Origin: Acinetobacter boissieri | Lineage (GTDB): Bacteria; Pseudomonadota; Gammaproteobacteria; Pseudomonadales; Moraxellaceae | Direction of reading: 5' to 3' | Length of the DNA: 47,192 nt | Assembly: GCF_900096955.1 (NCBI RefSeq) | Contig: NZ_FMYL01000015.1 | Location: 1 to 47,192 of the forward strand | Part shown: positions 44,437-47,192 of the stretch, one piece after another | How the letters are laid out: the number at the start of each line of letters is the position of its first letter | Position numbering within the stretch: the first letter of the stretch is position 1 | Made by a program: the position numbers and the translations under genes | The notes under the pieces: generated by a model | The model's database searches: none | What the model was told of the DNA's origin: nothing | The model's input: the letters and a program-made list of their open reading frames with translations, nothing else

Positions 44437-44946
44437 TTAATGGCTACATTTTAAAGCATCTTGTTCTTTTTCTAATTGTTTTACGAGAGGTTCAAACACA
44501 TTTTTATTACTACGATTCAGTTGACATAATGTTTTATGTGCATCTAAAACAGTCGTAAGCATTGCCTTTTGCGTTAAATCGTCATCAGGCAAAACTTTGG
44601 TACATACACGGGTTTCTTCATTGCATGTTAAAATTGCAAATACCTGTCCAAGTCCCATGCTATTTGCCAATGTAGTAATATCTGGATTGGTCGAAAGCAT
44701 TACGCTTTGAATGGCATGCTTTTGTTTTAACTTAATACCAAGCTTCGCTAAAATACCGAGCACAGTACTGTCAATAAAGGTAGTTTGTGTGAGATCTACA
44801 ACAGCACTCACCATATTTGTAGATTGTTGTTCAATCTTACCCAATAGTTTGTCTAGGCTTATACAAGACTGCGCACGTACTTCTCCAATAATTTTGAAAA
44901 AGTGAGTACCATTTAAGCTTGCATATTCAACATGACCTGTTGACAT
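44437..44946 (-). CDS. gigB: STAS-domain anti-sigma factor antagonist, GigB-like
   Basis: A 169-aa protein. The STAS domain (about 8-105) has VDLTQTTFIDSTVLGILAKLGIKLK, with Ser60 at the position phosphorylated in SpoIIAA-type antagonists. A helical C-terminal part follows. In A. baumannii, GigB is the STAS partner dephosphorylated by the phosphatase GigA and linked to stress resistance and the nitrogen phosphotransferase NPr; the order here, phosphatase then STAS, is the same. The ATG at 44946 gives MSTGHVEYASL; the longer frame to 45006 adds unrelated residues. Orthology is inferred from order and domain content. Confidence 0.75.
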   Translation of the reverse strand: MSTGHVEYASLNGTHFFKIIGEVRAQSCISLDKLLGKIEQQSTNMVSAVVDLTQTTFIDSTVLGILAKLGIKLKQKHAIQSVMLSTNPDITTLANSMGLGQVFAILTCNEETRVCTKVLPDDDLTQKAMLTTVLDAHKTLCQLNRSNKNVFEPLVKQLEKEQDALKCSH

Positions 44947-45057
44947 ATATATGCCATTTCTTGAAAGGGAGTGTATAATTATCCCACAGCCTATAAATAT
45001 ACTCAAGAGGGCGGTATGTTAAAGTCACATTAATTTGTTTAATATACTGATATATAA

Positions 45058-46026
45058 CTATTTTTCACGAATGATGCTGAGTATTGCCATATCATCCACA
45101 ACGTGATCTGGCGCAATAAAATCACCATATTCGAGCTGCTTGACCAATTGTTTGAATTGCTCATTGACTCCACCTTCAAACGCTTCTAGTACGCCATCAG
45201 AGCAAACAATAAAACGTGAATTTTTAGATAAAACACACTCAAATTCTTCAATATCTAAATCTTCTGTTAAGCCTAAAGCAAAGCTACTGGTATTTAAAAC
45301 GGTGGGCTGATTTGTACCATTAAATAAAATAGCAGGAGGGTAATGTCCAGCACTTGACCAGCGTAAAGTATGTGTTTCAAAGTTTAAAACACCTGAAATC
45401 ATTGTAATATGTTTTTCTATATCCTCTTGAATTAACATACCATTTAATTTTTTAATTAACTCGCGTGGGCGCTTGGAGCTACCATGAAAAGCAGCCATCC
45501 ATGAAGTAAGTAAACTACTCGCTACGCCATGACCTGATACATCCGCTAAGTAAAAAATGACTTCTTTGTCACTAATTTTCCAGTAGTCATACCAATCTCC
45601 AGATAAATAAGCTGAAGGTTTAAAAAAAGCATTTATGGCATAACTTGGAATATCTATAGCGTCAGGGAGTAGTTTTTTTTGTAAAATTGCTGCCGTTGGT
45701 AAATCTCGACTATCTTGGTTTCTTTTATATTGAGCGTTAATTTGGCTGAGTTGCTCTAGCGGTTGTTTAGGAATTTTGTGCCAAATCCAACCTGCTAGAG
45801 CACCCAGTTGCCAGGCCTCGGCCAAAGCAGATCCTTCGTGCTCGAATGCAACCACAACAGTTGGACTTTGCCATTGGTATTTTAAAAAATCATGTACATC
45901 AGAGATTCTTACAACATTTGGATCACATTGATCAAGATCTTCGATCAAAACAACTGTAATACCAGGTAGTGCCTTTAAAACAAAATCAAGGTGGGATACC
46001 GTGCGAGAAGGCTGAATAAAATACAT
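45058..46026 (-). CDS. gigA: PP2C/SpoIIE-type serine phosphatase, GigA-like
   Basis: A 322-aa protein. An N-terminal region (1-105) shaped like a degenerate receiver or sensor domain precedes an RsbU-type phosphatase domain: LSGDWYDYW, LADVSGHGVASSLL, SSAGHYPPAIL, VCSDGVLEAFEG and DDMAILSI supply the metal-binding Asp residues. It should dephosphorylate the STAS protein encoded 111 bases downstream. A. baumannii GigA has this make-up and is needed for stress tolerance and virulence in Galleria; identity is inferred from domain and context. The mlaA gene lies 55 bases upstream. Confidence 0.78.
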   Translation of the reverse strand: MYFIQPSRTVSHLDFVLKALPGITVVLIEDLDQCDPNVVRISDVHDFLKYQWQSPTVVVAFEHEGSALAEAWQLGALAGWIWHKIPKQPLEQLSQINAQYKRNQDSRDLPTAAILQKKLLPDAIDIPSYAINAFFKPSAYLSGDWYDYWKISDKEVIFYLADVSGHGVASSLLTSWMAAFHGSSKRPRELIKKLNGMLIQEDIEKHITMISGVLNFETHTLRWSSAGHYPPAILFNGTNQPTVLNTSSFALGLTEDLDIEEFECVLSKNSRFIVCSDGVLEAFEGGVNEQFKQLVKQLEYGDFIAPDHVVDDMAILSIIREK

Positions 46027-46081
46027 AAATATTAAAAATACCTAATAAAGAAGCAAAAATAAACGTATATATTTAAATAAA

Positions 46082-46942
46082 TTAAGGTGAGCTAGTGTCG
46101 TCTACAAAAGAAACACCCTCGTTAGGATTCCCTTGTTTTTCTGCAATCACAAACTTATTACGTTGCAAGTAAGCATCACGTAACGCAGCATACTTGTCAC
46201 CTTGAAGTGCGTTTTCGACATCTAAGAAAGAGCTTCTTAAATCAATTGCACCTAAAGCAGTATCTGTCCAGTAAAGTCCATCATAATCTTTAGACATATA
46301 TTTCTGGGGGCGTGCTTGACGGTCCACAGCCCAGCCTAATCCATCACGTAAAGTACTTGGACCCAACAAAGGTAGCATTAAGTAAGGACCAGATGGCACA
46401 TGATAATACCCTAAAGTTGTACCTAAACTTTCATCTTCATAGTTTAGGTTCAAGCGCTGTGCAGGATCTGCAAGTCCTAAAGTGGTTAAAGTATTTAATG
46501 TAAAACGACCAAGCGTTTTTAATGCTTTTAGAGGCTTCCATTGCACCAATTGATTCGTTGCATTCCAAGGCTCACCTAAGTTATTCCGAAAAGAACGATA
46601 AGAGCCACGCACTTCAGAAGGTACTTTCTCTTTATATTGAACAGCAATAGGGCGTAATATGTAACCATCTAAAGTATTATTAAAAGCATAAACTTTTCTA
46701 TTTACAGACTGAAATGGATCTTTAACTGGATCTGGTTGAGATGCACTTGCATCTACTGCCAAGGTTTTTCCAAAGTGCTTAATTTGCATTTGTGCTGATT
46801 CAGTAAGACTTAACTGATCCATAGTTAAGTTTTGTTTATTATCAGGAGTATTTGAAGGTGTTTCTGCATGGACAGCACATGATAGAAATAATGATAATGT
46901 GAGTACAGATATTTTAATTTGTTTATTAGACCGATTGTACAT
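46082..46942 (-). CDS. mlaA: MlaA-family protein (VacJ), phospholipid asymmetry system
   Basis: A 286-aa MlaA. The family core is DPFQSVNRKVYAFNNTLDGYIL, RNNLGEPWNATNQLVQ, LGRFTLNTLTTLGLADPA and GPYLMLPLLGPSTLRDG. MlaA removes mislocalised phospholipid from the outer leaflet of the outer membrane with the MlaFEDBC system. The N terminus has a signal (residues about 8-26) ending AVHA before Glu27, whereas the only Cys (22) lies in FLSC, a poor lipobox; the lipid anchor common in MlaA may be absent. The gene is first of the minus-strand run. Confidence 0.88.
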   Translation of the reverse strand: MYNRSNKQIKISVLTLSLFLSCAVHAETPSNTPDNKQNLTMDQLSLTESAQMQIKHFGKTLAVDASASQPDPVKDPFQSVNRKVYAFNNTLDGYILRPIAVQYKEKVPSEVRGSYRSFRNNLGEPWNATNQLVQWKPLKALKTLGRFTLNTLTTLGLADPAQRLNLNYEDESLGTTLGYYHVPSGPYLMLPLLGPSTLRDGLGWAVDRQARPQKYMSKDYDGLYWTDTALGAIDLRSSFLDVENALQGDKYAALRDAYLQRNKFVIAEKQGNPNEGVSFVDDTSSP

Positions 46943-47126
46943 GTCATTGAATCCAAAATAACACAGAGAATATATTCTAGTTTATAGCATGCATCTATAA
47001 ATGGGGCAAAAACATCATAAATCTTTATAAAATGTTTAATTTACTTGATTAGTGCCTAATAATTATTCATATGAGGTTAAATCGAGTAAAAACCGAGCAT
47101 CTGAATGAGATAATTAAAGAAAGGTA

Positions 47127-47154
47127 TTGCGTTAGGAGATTATTGATCTATAAT
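47127..47154 (+). promoter_or_regulatory. Strong sigma-70 promoter, probably rRNA-type
   Basis: TTGCGT (47127-47132) and consensus TATAAT (47149-47154) are 16 bases apart. The region after the -10 box, GCGTATCC, is GC-rich like the discriminator of stringently controlled rRNA promoters. The transcript would run out of the window. A second rrn operon to the right is an inference. Confidence 0.55.
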
Positions 47155-47192
47155 GCGTATCCATCGGCGGTGCTGTTGAGAGAAACTTCTTG

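Overview
The window reads as a piece of an Acinetobacter-like (Moraxellaceae) gammaproteobacterial chromosome. Evidence: AT-rich DNA, the first 30 bases match my recollection of the Acinetobacter 5S rRNA 3' end, an AbeM-like MATE pump, a GigA/GigB-like phosphatase/STAS pair, and coaBC, hemW, dxs and polA proteins of matching type. Most of it is core housekeeping sequence with short intergenic gaps; no prophage, CRISPR array or defence island is visible.

Layout. 1-76: tail of a 5S rRNA gene and the rrn terminator. 159-3893: an accessory strip with a nucleosidase-type lipoprotein, two decayed IS982-like transposase relics, one small membrane protein and AT-rich spacer. 3894-6190: DUF442 protein, thioredoxin 2, YciA thioesterase, YajQ and a rhodanese. 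6215-10384: a minus-strand yciB-yciI-coiled-coil-mnmC operon, divergent from an RNase AM-type PHP protein. 10381-18901: bestrophin and radC, coaBC, abeM-like pump, hemW, aroE, an OmpA-domain envelope protein and a small membrane protein. 19047-23911: hemF, ribA, dxs, suhB. 23984-26184: a DEAD-box RNA helicase behind a long, structured leader and with an 18-unit C-terminal repeat. 26245-29608: sspB, sspA, rpsI and rplM on the minus strand, interrupted by a plus-strand GH28 (polygalacturonase-type) gene. 29869-32520: pdxA-rsmA-apaH. 32517-34948: hflX-lrgA-lrgB on the minus strand. 35004-38771: a 45-aa membrane peptide, a PlsC acyltransferase, a phospholipase-D lipoprotein and a membrane metallophosphoesterase. 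38776-46942: a long minus-strand run, mlaA, gigA-like, gigB-like, nitrilase-family amidase, DUF432-like, MscS and polA, ending in a candidate small RNA. The right edge carries a strong rRNA-type promoter, so the window probably lies between two rrn operons.

The least ordinary observations are (1) a candidate ~117-nt small RNA just downstream of polA, in the position that Spot 42 holds in enterobacteria, with a CCCUCC loop; (2) a ~260-nt structured leader of the DEAD-box helicase whose last hairpin pairs the Shine-Dalgarno region; (3) the 18 x 9-residue SDRPxR(E/D) repeat tail of that helicase; and (4) a pectin-active-type GH28 gene lodged between rpsI and sspA. Everything is read by eye; no search or folding program was run.
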